A DNA stretch of 64,000 nt from DASTFP01 sp963744345 (lineage in GTDB: Bacteria; Verrucomicrobiota; Verrucomicrobiia; Chthoniobacterales; Terrimicrobiaceae). Each line of letters opens with the position of its first letter. The stretch's first letter is position 1. Under the pieces are notes generated by a model. The model had not been told where the DNA came from and made no database searches. It worked only from the letters and a program-made list of their open reading frames with translations. The translations under genes and the position numbers were made by a program. Shown piece after piece: positions 8,777-16,901 of this stretch. The stretch lies in assembly GCA_963744345.1 (NCBI GenBank), contig CAVUTD010000008.1, positions 62,001 through 126,000 of the forward strand, given 5' to 3'.

Positions 8777-9476
8777 ACTAGCGAAGCAATAGGGCCAAGG
8801 TCACGGAGAACTCACCGTGGACCAGACGCGACCTCAAGCGCTTTGGCTACTATCCACTGATGCGGTCAGACAGATCAATCGTCCTGAGGCAAGGAGTCAA
8901 ATGAATAGCGACAGCGACCTGACCTATGAAGAGGTTCGCGGGATCGTGGTGGGAATGCTGGAAAAAGTTGGAGCGGAATCTCACCAACCGGCTCTGCCAC
9001 GGCTACAACGGAGGGAAAGGCGACTGCCCCCGCACGCAGACGGTAGGGAAGATTTCAGTCCAAGTGCTCATTATTGGAAGGCAAAGGAGATGGATCACTG
9101 AGCAAGGGCGGCAGCTTGAGCGGAGGCGCGTCAGCGCCCAGCAGATCATCCTATAATGTGATCTCCCGTCTTAGCGGAGTTTTCGGAGGTTTCGGCTTGT
9201 CGTTCGCCCTTTGCTTGAGGAGATCCTTTTTCCTTTCAATCTCCGCCAGGAGTACAGCTTATAAGCCTGATTGTCGCTTCCGACTGATTTGCCTCGCGTT
9301 GTGCGATTTTGGCCGCGAATGAGTCTGATGCTGACGGAGAGTTTTCGATCGCGGGCACCCTTTTCCCGCCTTCCTTGAATCGGAGCGCCGCCCGAAGGCG
9401 GCCGAGGGCGTAGTGAGTTTTTTTCTCTCATGGCCCACGGATATAGGGCCAAAGCCCCTGTGCTGTGTGCGCCGTG
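8777..9476. other. No convincing gene
   Basis: Short frames on both strands, such as 8817-9101 plus (MNSDSDLTYEEVRGIVVGML inside), have no family I recognise. On the minus strand near 9150-9270 a charged helical piece (AEIERKKDLLKQRANDK) ends at a stop and may be a gene relic. The region is probably the debris beyond the IS110 remnant. Confidence 0.35.
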
Positions 9477-9572
9477 TTAGTCTGCCGCGACAAATGCCGC
9501 TATGCTAGTTAGCATTGCTCCAATCAATGCACAGAGTAGAGGCGTATACTGCGTAATATCAGTTATGCTCAT
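9477..9572 (-). CDS. Possible 31-aa small membrane protein
   Basis: A short frame MSITDITQYTPLLCALIGAM continues into LTSIAAFVAAD and stops. It would form a single transmembrane helix in a local AT-rich patch. There is no clear Shine-Dalgarno site, and chance cannot be excluded. Confidence 0.2.
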   Translation of the reverse strand: MSITDITQYTPLLCALIGAMLTSIAAFVAAD

Positions 9573-9776
9573 AACTTATATACGAATGGATAGCCGCAAT
9601 TTGCAGGCTACTGGTTGAGTAGATTTCTAGCACGGAAGAAGTGTAATCTGCACAATAGTTTTGCGATGAACATGTTATGGTGCAATGATCGCAGGGCCAC
9701 CTCGCGGGGCACCGAGCGGCTGCGGAGAGATCTCTTTCAGTAGTAAAATCGACCGCAAACTCCCAGGACAAGCGTT

Positions 9777-10334
9777 TCAGTCTTTCGCGGAGCCGCGGGA
9801 TGTCGGGATGCGGCGTGAGCGTATATCCACCTGAAGGGTCCAGATCGTCTGGTTGGGAGGCTGGAGCTCGCCGGCCCAGTGGAAGGAGTCGGTGGTGATT
9901 TCCCTGAAGGTCCAACGATACGCGGCGCCGTCGGGACCTTTGCCTTCTTGCACGATGTCCTGGCCGACGCGGCGCGCGATCTGGTCCATGAAGACGCCGC
10001 GGGAAGGATCGCGCCAGGTGATGCGCCAGGCGCGCAGGGATGGATCATACACACGCAAGGTCGTGCCATACCAATCGGCAAAGCGGGAGGGCACAGAGGG
10101 CCGGTCTTCGCGGCGCGGATTAATCCAGACGTCCACGATGGCCCGGCCTTCGAGGGCCCAGGAAAAGTGAGCTTCGCCGGCGGTCCGTCGCACACTACCG
10201 TCGGGCTCGTGGACGGTGAGTTCCTGCTCCCAGCTACCCACGAGCCAGCCGTAGATATCGTCCTCGGACGGAATCTCGGGGGCGCGTCCGGGAGCGACCA
10301 TGGCATCGCAGTAGGAAGAGGTTTTTGGTTTCAT
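9777..10334 (-). CDS. Conserved hypothetical, beta-rich, paralogue 1
   Basis: This 185-residue protein is about 93% identical by eye to the product of 38553-39110. Shared features are DDIYGWLVGSWEQELTV, AHFSWALEGRAIVDVWINPR, DWYGTTLRVYDPSLRAWRIT, and a run of alternating strands to WTLQVDIRSRR. The pattern (W-VGSWE, then about ten strands) suggests a lipocalin/DUF1579-like barrel that may bind a small ligand, but this is inference. Homology to the second copy also covers about 60 bases upstream (cccttccaacgaaaggttcacg) and a few bases past the stop, so a block of roughly 640 bp was duplicated. Copy 1 has a 20-base insertion in the leader. It sits just downstream of the broken HAD phosphatase gene. 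Confidence 0.6.
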   Translation of the reverse strand: MKPKTSSYCDAMVAPGRAPEIPSEDDIYGWLVGSWEQELTVHEPDGSVRRTAGEAHFSWALEGRAIVDVWINPRREDRPSVPSRFADWYGTTLRVYDPSLRAWRITWRDPSRGVFMDQIARRVGQDIVQEGKGPDGAAYRWTFREITTDSFHWAGELQPPNQTIWTLQVDIRSRRIPTSRGSAKD

Positions 10335-10427
10335 CGTGAACCTTTCGTTGGAAGGGTGAGGCGCGGTCGCGCTGTGGTTGACGCTACTCGAGAGGTGCGA
10401 ATCTGGCGGCGGTTTCCATCGCGCCAG

Positions 10428-11371
10428 TTATGGGTAAATGGATTTCCAGTCGGCTTTCATACTGACGACGGTCCAACCCTGCTTCGGCGCTGCGTCGAGG
10501 CCGCGGGAGAGCTTGCCGACGTGGCTTTGGCGGTCGTAGGCGAACTCGCGGTCGGCGTCGTCGTGGTGCACGAACAACCCGAAGCGTGCGCCGTCGCCGC
10601 TGGTGGTCCATTCGAGCATCTCGAAATCGCCCTCGGAATTTCCGAAAGCGGCGATGGGGCGGCGGCCGATGTGCTGGTGGATGCCGATCGGCTTGCCGGC
10701 GCCGTCGTCGATAAAATCAAGGTCTGGCATTTTCACGATCATGGGCTTGCCATCGCGGAGTGCATACGCTTGATGCTGGAACCGATGACCTGCTCGGGCG
10801 GGATGCCGTAGGTTTCCTCGGCAAAAACACGGATAACGTCGATGCCGCCGCCGGAGACGATGAAGGTCTTGAAGTCGTTGGCGCGAAGGTACGCGAGGAG
10901 TTCGAGCATCGGCTGATAGACCATGGCGGTGTACGCGTTTCCAGTTTTCGGATGACGGGCGGTCTTCAGCCAATCGCGGACGATGGTGTGGAACTCTTCG
11001 GACGTGACGCGGCGTGGGTAGCCATGGCGAGCTCGAGGATGGCCTTTTCCCCGCCGGCAAGAGCGGTTTTCAGGTCGCCTTGAGGATCGAGGCGAAGGGT
11101 TTTCCTTCCACTCGGGATGCTCGGGAGCGAGCGCCTTGATCCGATCAACGATGTAGAAGGCTTGGAAGTAAGCGGGTTGTTCGGCTCAGAGCGTGCCGTC
11201 GCTTGTGGAAAACCGCCACGCGTTCCGCCGGGTCAACATAGTCCGGCGATCCGGCGGTGGTGACCTTCTCGACGAAAGCGACAATGGCTTTCTTCGATTC
11301 GGTATCGTTCCACGATGGAGCGGATCGGCTGCCACAGTTCCCGCGCCAACCAGCGCTATCGAGAGGATCAA
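10428..11371 (-). pseudogene. HAD-family phosphatase, many frameshifts
   Basis: An ATG at 11371 starts a signal peptide (MILSIALVGAGTVAADPL). Pieces in all three frames then give, in order, PSWNDTESKKAIVAFVEKVT, VDPAERVAVF, YFQAFYIVDRIKALAPEHPE, VTSEEFHTIVRDWLKTARHP, MVYQPMLELLAYLRAN, FKTFIVSGGGIDVIRVFAEE, VKMPDLDFIDDGAGKPIGIH and FGNSEGDFEMLEWTT. Together they match a secreted acid-phosphatase-like HAD protein of about 330 residues. The DxD nucleophile segment should read FDNDGT but is garbled (FSTSDGT at best), and at least five shifts are needed. It is a clear pseudogene. Family members often sit beside arylsulfatases, as the neighbouring fragment suggests. Confidence 0.75.
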
Positions 11372-11416
11372 AACATATCGACCGTGTTTTCATAGCGCAC
11401 CGCGGAGCGGGGACCG

Positions 11417-11810
11417 TCACGCGGTGGCCCTGCTTTCCCATTGATGGACAGTTGCTGCCGGCTCCACTTCTTGAGCCTGCTCTTCGATCATGGTCAGACT
11501 GAAGGAGCCGACGATTGAGTGGGCGGGTAATCCTGCATCGCCTTGAGGAACTTTCCGGCAAGGCCCTGCAAGGCCAAGGACGAAGGCCCGCTCAAGGAAC
11601 CTGTCGTTATAAGAGTACGCAATGGCTGCGCTGCTCGAACGGATCGAGGCGCATATTTAACAGCAGTGGTACGCGGTGCTCATTGTTTAACGGCTCCTCC
11701 GAGACACCAAAAGCCTCATCGCGATTACCCTGAAAGACCTCCTTCCAGTCGTCGAGCAGTTCATGCCACGACCTGTAATCATCACTCACATACAGAACAC
11801 TTTGTCGCAT
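11417..11810 (-). pseudogene. Arylsulfatase C-terminal fragment
   Basis: Minus-strand frames give VLYVSDDYRSWHELLDDWKE, then RVPLLLNMRLDPFEQR, then FLKAMQDYPPTQS and SFSLTMIEEQA. This is the order seen at the end of large secreted sulfatases (PxLFNLRxDPFER, then FLxxMxxYPPxQxPGSF). The segment between the last two motifs is shortened, and at least two frame changes are needed. The stop of the tail is at 11417-11419. The N-terminal part is missing here. A sulfatase N-terminal fragment with CSPTR lies at 25195-25456 on the opposite strand. Confidence 0.65.
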
Positions 11811-11834
11811 TCAAGCGGCTAAAGTGCGCGAATT

Positions 11835-12399
11835 CGTCTCGACGCTCCAGCGCGCTTGCGGGGGAGGTGATCGGATTTCGGCTCGATGACCTGCTTGGCT
11901 CATTCCAGAAAGCCGGCGCCGAACTCGCCGCGATCGGCAGCGTGGATTCCACTGAAGTTGTCGCGGCAATTCCCCAGAGTCAGGTCGCGAAGGTCTCTCT
12001 CGAGCGCGGAGCACCGATCGATATTTACTTCCCGGGGCGCAACCTCCGCCTTCGCGGCGCTATCGTATCGTATGAACAATCCGCCACCCAAACGATCCGT
12101 CAGCCCGCGTTGACAGCGACCGGAGGAGGGCCCTGGCTACGAGAGTGCGCGCGGGACAATCTGGTGAGACATTTCGCGCCAGCGAACGCGGCGGGTTGAC
12201 GAGCCCGATCGTCGATGTTGTTGCAAAACCAGAAAATGCTCCCCATTTGTTTGAGGGCGAACCGTGTCTCGTGCGATTTCAAGGCGCCCAATGGGTCAGT
12301 CTCTGGTCAATGATTATTCAGAGGTTTCGAGATTTTTGGGACCGTGCGTCGGATCGCATGTCGCCGCTGGACTCTACCCGAAGGCAACTCCAGTCTTGA
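11835..12399 (+). pseudogene. HlyD-like membrane-fusion adaptor, C-terminal part
   Basis: The frame to 12199 carries GEVIGFRLDDLLGSFQKAG and AELAAIGSVDSTEVVAAIPQ, the half-lipoyl and beta-barrel pattern of periplasmic adaptor proteins (HlyD/RND type), then VSLERGAPIDIYFPG. A one-base shift near 12130 moves to a second frame (RASERGGLTSPIVDVVAKPE, VRFQGAQWVSLWSMIIQRF) that supplies the expected end. The N-terminal anchor and coiled coil are missing, so only about 150 residues of a 400-residue family remain. Its pump partners are not in the window. Confidence 0.55.
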
Positions 12400-12602
12400 A
12401 TACTGATCAGCCGGGACCCCGCCGTGGGGGCGGATTTGGGCCCAGTGCTCCGTGGCAAGTCGAATGTCGCCGAGGCGATGGCGATGGCGCTTGAACTGGA
12501 GTTGAAGCACATCAGCGATTTACCCAACTTCAAAAAAGCCCTTTCCATCTCTCCTGTTGTGCGATTGCCTACCATGGTGAAATCCCCTCGTAAGAAGGTT
12601 AA
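12400..12602. other. Spacer without gene
   Basis: About 200 bases with no recognisable product. A frame from 12424 (EAMAMALELELKHISDLPNF) runs to 12618 but has no family I know. Confidence 0.3.
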
Positions 12603-13319
12603 GTGCTCTTTGCGATGAGGGCGCGACCCGCCGCATCAGGAGCGATTGCCCTTAGCCCGACCACATCCGCCCTGAAACCGAGGCTGGGGAGCCCCGCAAA
12701 TCGTTGGGTGAACGCGCAAACTCGCCTTGAGGAGCGCGCCAACACCTGGAGCGCCGCTTTCGGCATGATCGGGGCTTTTGGGTTCGCGCTAGCCCTGCTG
12801 TGGCGCGGGGAGGCAACCGTCGGACAATGGATCTTCGCTGTCGCTTTATTCTTCCTGTTTTTGACCTCTACAGTCTATCACGGTCTTGTTTGGGAACGGG
12901 CGAAAGAAGTGGCACGCATGCTTGATCATATCGCAATCTTCGCTCTTATCGCGGGGACTTACACGCCGTTCGCCCTCGGACCTCTTCGCGCCCATGGGGG
13001 AATCGCGCTTCTTGTTCTGGAGTGGCTGCTGGCTCTTACCGGACTGGGATTCGTGCTGTGCGGCGGACTAAACCGAGCCTGCGTTTCGAATGCCCTATAC
13101 ATCAGCATGGGATGGGTTGGCCTCTTTTTCGTGTCCGGCTTCCTTAGCAGTGTCGCGCCAATCGGCAACGGATTGATTGTTGGGGGAGGAGTAATTTATA
13201 CTTCAGGCGTTGCGTTCTACAGCGCAAGGCAATTGCGCTACTCTCATTTCATATGGCACCTCTTCGTGCTCGCGGGCTCAACCTGCCATGCTGTTGCGGT
13301 ATATGGATATTCCGGCTAA
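12603..13319 (+). CDS. Hemolysin III / PAQR family membrane protein
   Basis: The protein has seven predicted membrane spans and the PAQR metal-site motifs: STVYHGL (Ser, His) in the first third, LDHIAIF (Asp) in the next, and HFIWHLFVLAGSTCH (HxxxH) near the end. Bacterial members (YqfA/TrhA, 'hemolysin III') are inner-membrane proteins linked to membrane-lipid homeostasis and are predicted zinc hydrolases. The first 35 residues are not family-like. The core begins around NAQTRLEERANTWSAAFG, so a GTG near 12709 is an alternative start. The gene ends 11 bases before the formylglycine-generating enzyme and may be co-transcribed with it. Confidence 0.8.
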   Translation: MLFAMRARPAASGAIALSPTTSALKPRLGSPANRWVNAQTRLEERANTWSAAFGMIGAFGFALALLWRGEATVGQWIFAVALFFLFLTSTVYHGLVWERAKEVARMLDHIAIFALIAGTYTPFALGPLRAHGGIALLVLEWLLALTGLGFVLCGGLNRACVSNALYISMGWVGLFFVSGFLSSVAPIGNGLIVGGGVIYTSGVAFYSARQLRYSHFIWHLFVLAGSTCHAVAVYGYSG

Positions 13320-13330
13320 AAGTCCTTCGA

Positions 13331-14359
13331 ATGCTCCGAAATGTGCTGGTGCCATTGCGCGCTGGATTCCTGCTCGCATCTGTTCTGTTGTCGGCGGAAT
13401 TGCTTATCACTCCGTCAGAGGCAAGTCCTGTCGGCATGGTCTGGATTGCGGGTGGAACATTCAGGATGGGAAGCGATCTGCCCGGAAGCAAAAGAAACGA
13501 GCAACCCCCACACGAGGTTTCGGTGGATGGATTCTCGATCGATGAGCAGTCGGTAACCAACACCGAGTTCAGAAAGTTCGTCGACGCCACCGGCTACAAG
13601 ACTACCGCCGAGCGGCCGGTGGATTGGGACGAGCTCAAGAAAAAGCTTCCTCCCGGCACCCCCAAGCCTCCCGACGAGATGCTCGAGCCGGGCTCGCTCG
13701 TCTTTACTCCCTCGAGCGGCGCAGTGGACTTGCGTAACATGAATGCCTGGTGGCGCTGGGTGAAGGGCGCAAGCTGGCAACATCCGGAGGGTCCGGGCAG
13801 CGATATTATAGGTCGGGAAAAACACCCGGTCGTGCAGGTCTCTTGGGACGATGCAGTCGCCTATACAAAATGGGCTGGGAAACGTCTGCCCACCGAGGCG
13901 GAATGGGAATTTGCTGCAAAGGGAGGACTCGAGGGCAAACGATACTCCTGGGGCGATGAGCTTAAGTCCGATGGGAAGTACATGGCGAACACCTGGACAG
14001 GTGAGTTCCCCTACAAGAATACCGCCGAGTATCGCTTTGTAGGCACCGCGCCGGTCAAGTCGTTCGCGCCAAACGGATATGGCCTTTACGACATGGGCGG
14101 GAATGTTTGGAATTGGGTAAGCGATTTCTATCGCCCGGATGTGCATGTTCAACTGGCGAACGAACCCGTTTGTCACAATCCCATCGGACCGCAAGCGAGC
14201 TGGAATCCCGGACATCCCAACGAGACAGATGAACACGTAACCAAAGGGGGATCCTTTCTGTGCAACCCAAGCTACTGCGAGAGCTATCGCCCTAGCGCTC
14301 GCCGCGGAACGCCTTCGGACACGGGCATGAGCCACATCGGCTTTCGTTGCGCAAAATGA
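13331..14359 (+). CDS. Formylglycine-generating enzyme (FGE/SUMF1), exported
   Basis: Residues 1-30 (MLRNVLVPLRAGFLLASVLL) form a signal peptide, which is why the ATG at 13331 is chosen over the longer frame from 13253 that would overlap the previous gene. The FGE-sulfatase fold follows: GMVWIAGGTFRMGSD, QPPHEVSVDGFSIDEQSVTN, HPVVQVSWDDAVAYTKWAGK, RLPTEAEWEFAAKGG, GNVWNWVSDFY and KGGSFLCNPSYCESYR. Both copper-binding catalytic cysteines of true FGEs are present (C311 and C316, spacing CxxxxC), so this is likely a functional enzyme that oxidises the sulfatase Cys in CxPxR to formylglycine. The only sulfatases visible in the window are broken, so its substrate must be encoded elsewhere. Confidence 0.88.
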   Translation: MLRNVLVPLRAGFLLASVLLSAELLITPSEASPVGMVWIAGGTFRMGSDLPGSKRNEQPPHEVSVDGFSIDEQSVTNTEFRKFVDATGYKTTAERPVDWDELKKKLPPGTPKPPDEMLEPGSLVFTPSSGAVDLRNMNAWWRWVKGASWQHPEGPGSDIIGREKHPVVQVSWDDAVAYTKWAGKRLPTEAEWEFAAKGGLEGKRYSWGDELKSDGKYMANTWTGEFPYKNTAEYRFVGTAPVKSFAPNGYGLYDMGGNVWNWVSDFYRPDVHVQLANEPVCHNPIGPQASWNPGHPNETDEHVTKGGSFLCNPSYCESYRPSARRGTPSDTGMSHIGFRCAK

Positions 14360-14374
14360 GGGGAACCATGAGAG

Positions 14375-14472
14375 CACAGCCTCAGCTTCCTCCTCATCCT
14401 CGTCCTTCGTCCTCGAAATCCTCTGTCCGAATTGAGGGACGAGGACGAGCAGGAGGACGAGGACGATTAATG
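14375..14472. repeat. Palindromic CT/GA-rich repeat, copy 1
   Basis: The segment opens cacagcctcagcttcctcct, passes through cctcgtccttcgtcctcgaa, and closes with its inverted form (ggacgaggacgagcaggagg), ending gacgattaatg. It can form a long hairpin just after the FGE gene and may act as its transcription terminator or as a REP-like element. A second, shorter copy is at 14586-14663. Confidence 0.65.
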
Positions 14473-14521
14473 TCTATCGCCGTCTTTTCGGCTTTGGGAC
14501 GACTCAGACAAACACGTAACG

Positions 14522-14562
14522 AAGCATGAGCCCCATCGGCTTTCGCTGCGCAAAATCAGCCA
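14522..14562 (+). pseudogene. Relic of a second FGE gene tail
   Basis: The bases catgagccccatcggctttcg and tgcgcaaaa repeat the last codons of the FGE gene (MSHIGFRCAK) about 195 bases downstream, in the same orientation and again followed by a CT/GA palindrome. Either the FGE end plus palindrome was duplicated, or a second FGE gene was lost except for its tail. Confidence 0.5.
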
Positions 14563-14585
14563 CGCCATGAAAGCCGGCGTGCCAT

Positions 14586-14663
14586 CACAGCCTCAGCTTC
14601 CTCCTCGTTCTCGTCCTTCGTCCTCGAAATCCCTGTTCCAATCGGAGGACGAGGACGATTAAT
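14586..14663. repeat. Palindromic CT/GA-rich repeat, copy 2
   Basis: Same start (cacagcctcagcttcctcct) and same end (ggaggacgaggacgattaatg) as copy 1 with a shorter centre. It again follows an FGE-like tail. The 14664-14804 stretch after it has no gene. Confidence 0.65.
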
Positions 14664-14804
14664 GGCCATTGCGCTCTTGTTCGACTTGGGCACGAGGCCA
14701 ACGCCAAAGACTGGACGGTCGCGAGCATGAGGGACGACTGGAACACGATTTTTCCCGCTTGAGCCGCGCAACACCAAAAAACCCACCCCAAATAAGACAA
14801 GAAT

Positions 14805-15440
14805 ATGAGCTCGTTTAAATACAACCGTCTCGACAAAACGAATGTCACCGTTCTCCTCGTCGATCACCAGTCCGGCTTGACCAATTGTGTCCAAGATTTC
14901 TCGCCGGACGACTTCAAGAACAGCGTCCTCGCGCTGGCCGAAGCGGCGAAATACTTCAATCTGCCCACGATCCTGACGACGAGTTTCGAGGACGGTCCGA
15001 ACGGTCCGCTCGTCCCAGAGCTGAAAGCCTTGTTTCCGGACGCGCCCTACATCGCGCGGCCCGGAAACATCAACGCCTGGGACAATGAGGATTTTGTCAG
15101 GGCGGTGAAGGCGACGGGAAGGAAACAATTACTCATCGCGGGCATCGTCACTGAAGTGTGCGTGGCCTTTCCCGCGTTGTCGGCGCGAGAGGAGGGCTAC
15201 GAGGTGTTCGTCGTCACCGACGCCTCCGGCACATTCAACAAGACGACGCGCGACGCTGCCTGGGCGCGTATGACCACCGCGGGCTGCCAGCTCATGAGCT
15301 GGTTCGGCGTCGCGTGCGAACTGCACCGCGACTGGCGCAATGACATCGAGGGCCTGGGTGCGTTGTTCTCGAATCATCTGCCTTCTTATCGCTGCCTCAT
15401 CACCAGCTACATGGCTGGCAAGGCTGCCGCGACGAAGTGA
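14805..15440 (+). CDS. Isochorismatase-like cysteine hydrolase (YcaC type)
   Basis: The 211-residue protein matches the YcaC-like branch of the isochorismatase superfamily: VTVLLVDHQSGL with the catalytic Asp at 20, PYIARPGNINAWDNEDFVRA, and IAGIVTEVCVAFPALSA with the nucleophile Cys at 119. Such enzymes hydrolyse amide or related bonds of small molecules in the cytoplasm; YcaC's substrate is unknown. The length is normal and the frame unbroken. Its stop overlaps the start region of the first DUF1254 gene (GTG at 15437, ATG at 15443), which suggests they were once one operon. Confidence 0.85.
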   Translation: MSSFKYNRLDKTNVTVLLVDHQSGLTNCVQDFSPDDFKNSVLALAEAAKYFNLPTILTTSFEDGPNGPLVPELKALFPDAPYIARPGNINAWDNEDFVRAVKATGRKQLLIAGIVTEVCVAFPALSAREEGYEVFVVTDASGTFNKTTRDAAWARMTTAGCQLMSWFGVACELHRDWRNDIEGLGALFSNHLPSYRCLITSYMAGKAAATK

Positions 15441-15442
15441 TC

Positions 15443-16878
15443 ATGAGAATACAACTCACCCGCTTCGCGCCAGCCATTGCGCTTGGCGCATTTCTCACTG
15501 TCTCCGCGCTCGCGCAGGAGGATACAGCGCCGACATTCAGCGCGGAGCAACTCATCGAGCGCACGCTGCACCGTCGCGCCATCGAGGCGATGATCTTGGG
15601 GGATGCCGGCGGTCAACGCAGAGTTGATGTTTGAGGCGATGAAGGATGCGAAAGCGGACTTCAACCAGGTCGTTTATTGGTCGCAACCCGTCACTTGGAA
15701 GAATCAGACGCTGACGCCGAACCCCGACACAATCTATCTCATGCCCTTCCATAATACGAAGGAGACCGGGCCAATGGTGCTGGAGATTCCGCCGGCAGAA
15801 GGGGGCGCCTCGATCACGGGAAGTATCGACGACGCGTGGCAGACGGCGCTGGAAGATGTCGGGCCAGCCGGCGTGGACAAGGGGAAGGGTGGCAAGTACC
15901 TGATTCTGCCGCCAGGCTATAAAGACAACGTTCCCGAGGGTTACATTGCCCTGCCGTCGGAAACGTACACGGGTTTCGTCATCCTGCGCTCGAACCTCAA
16001 AAGCGGAAGCGACGCTGACATCGCCAAGACTGTCGCCTACGGCGAGCGCGTGAAGTTTTATCCTCTTTCGCAAGCGGCGAATCCGCCGACGACGAAGTTT
16101 GTCGACGCTATCGACGTCCTCTTCGACAGCACGATTCCCTACGACGTGCGCTTCTTCGAAACGCTCGATCGCTTCGTGCAACGCGAGCCGTGGCTGACGC
16201 GCGACAAGCTCATGATCGATCAACTCAAGACCATCGGCATCGACAAGGGAAGCCATTCCAGCCGGACGACAAAACGCGAAAGATTCTCGCCGACGCAGCC
16301 CGAGAAGCGCACGCCTGGCTCGACCTCAAATACGAAGGCGTCTTCTCGCCGCCATTCAATGAAGGTACCCACTGGGCGCTGCCTGCCTCGCCCGGGGTGG
16401 CCGAGGGCCTCATGACGAATTTCGTCCAGCCCGATGCGTATCCCGTCGAAGGGCGCGGCGTCGCCTACTCTACGGCGTATTTCAGCGCCAAGCATCTGGG
16501 GACAGGCCAATTCTACCTGTGACCATCGTGGACAAGGAAGGCCAAGCTTTGGGCGGCGGCAGCACGTATCGACTCACCGTGCCGGCGAACGCGCCGGTGA
16601 AATCGTACTGGTCGGCGACGGCTTACGACCGCGCAACGCACGCGCTCATTCGGGACCTGCCATGGTCGAGCCGAGCCTCCAACACGCCGGGGCTGACGAA
16701 GAACGCCGACGGATCGGTGGACGTTTACTTTGGCCCGAAGGCACCGGCAGGGAAGGAATCGAATTGGGTGCCGACGAAAGCTGGTGGGCAGTTTGAAGTA
16801 TTGTTTCGCCTCTATGGCCCCGAGAAGCCGTTTTTTGAGAAAACGTGGAAGCTGCCGGACATCGAGCGGGTGAAGTGA
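15443..16878 (+). pseudogene. DUF1254/DUF1214 protein 1, three frameshifts
   Basis: The start is a signal peptide, MRIQLTRFAPAIALGAFLTV, ending SALAQ. DUF1254 follows in a second frame from about 15603 (TLTPNPDTIYLMPFHNTKET, GPAGVDKGKGGKYLILPPGY, VPEGYIALPSETYTGFVILR). A third frame takes over at about 16245 (KPFQPDDKTRKILADAAREA). After a lost base at 16519-16521 (ctgtgacc for ctgatgacc), DUF1214 ends it (LPGxx-type STYRLTVPANAPVKSYWSAT, LTKNADGSVDVYFGPKAPAG, KTWKLPDIERVK). The assembled length of about 475 residues is normal for the family. These exported proteins are very common in Verrucomicrobiota but have no proven function. Confidence 0.8.
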
Positions 16879-16901
16879 AATCAACAAACACTCAGCCAGA
16901 T

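Noticed and set aside
9879..10811. 310-residue plus-strand frame
   Set aside because: It is the antisense shadow of the paralogue-1 gene and the HAD pseudogene, which have family motifs on the minus strand.
13415..14377. 320-residue minus-strand frame opposite FGE
   Set aside because: Pure antisense of the formylglycine-generating enzyme, whose catalytic motifs are clear on the plus strand.
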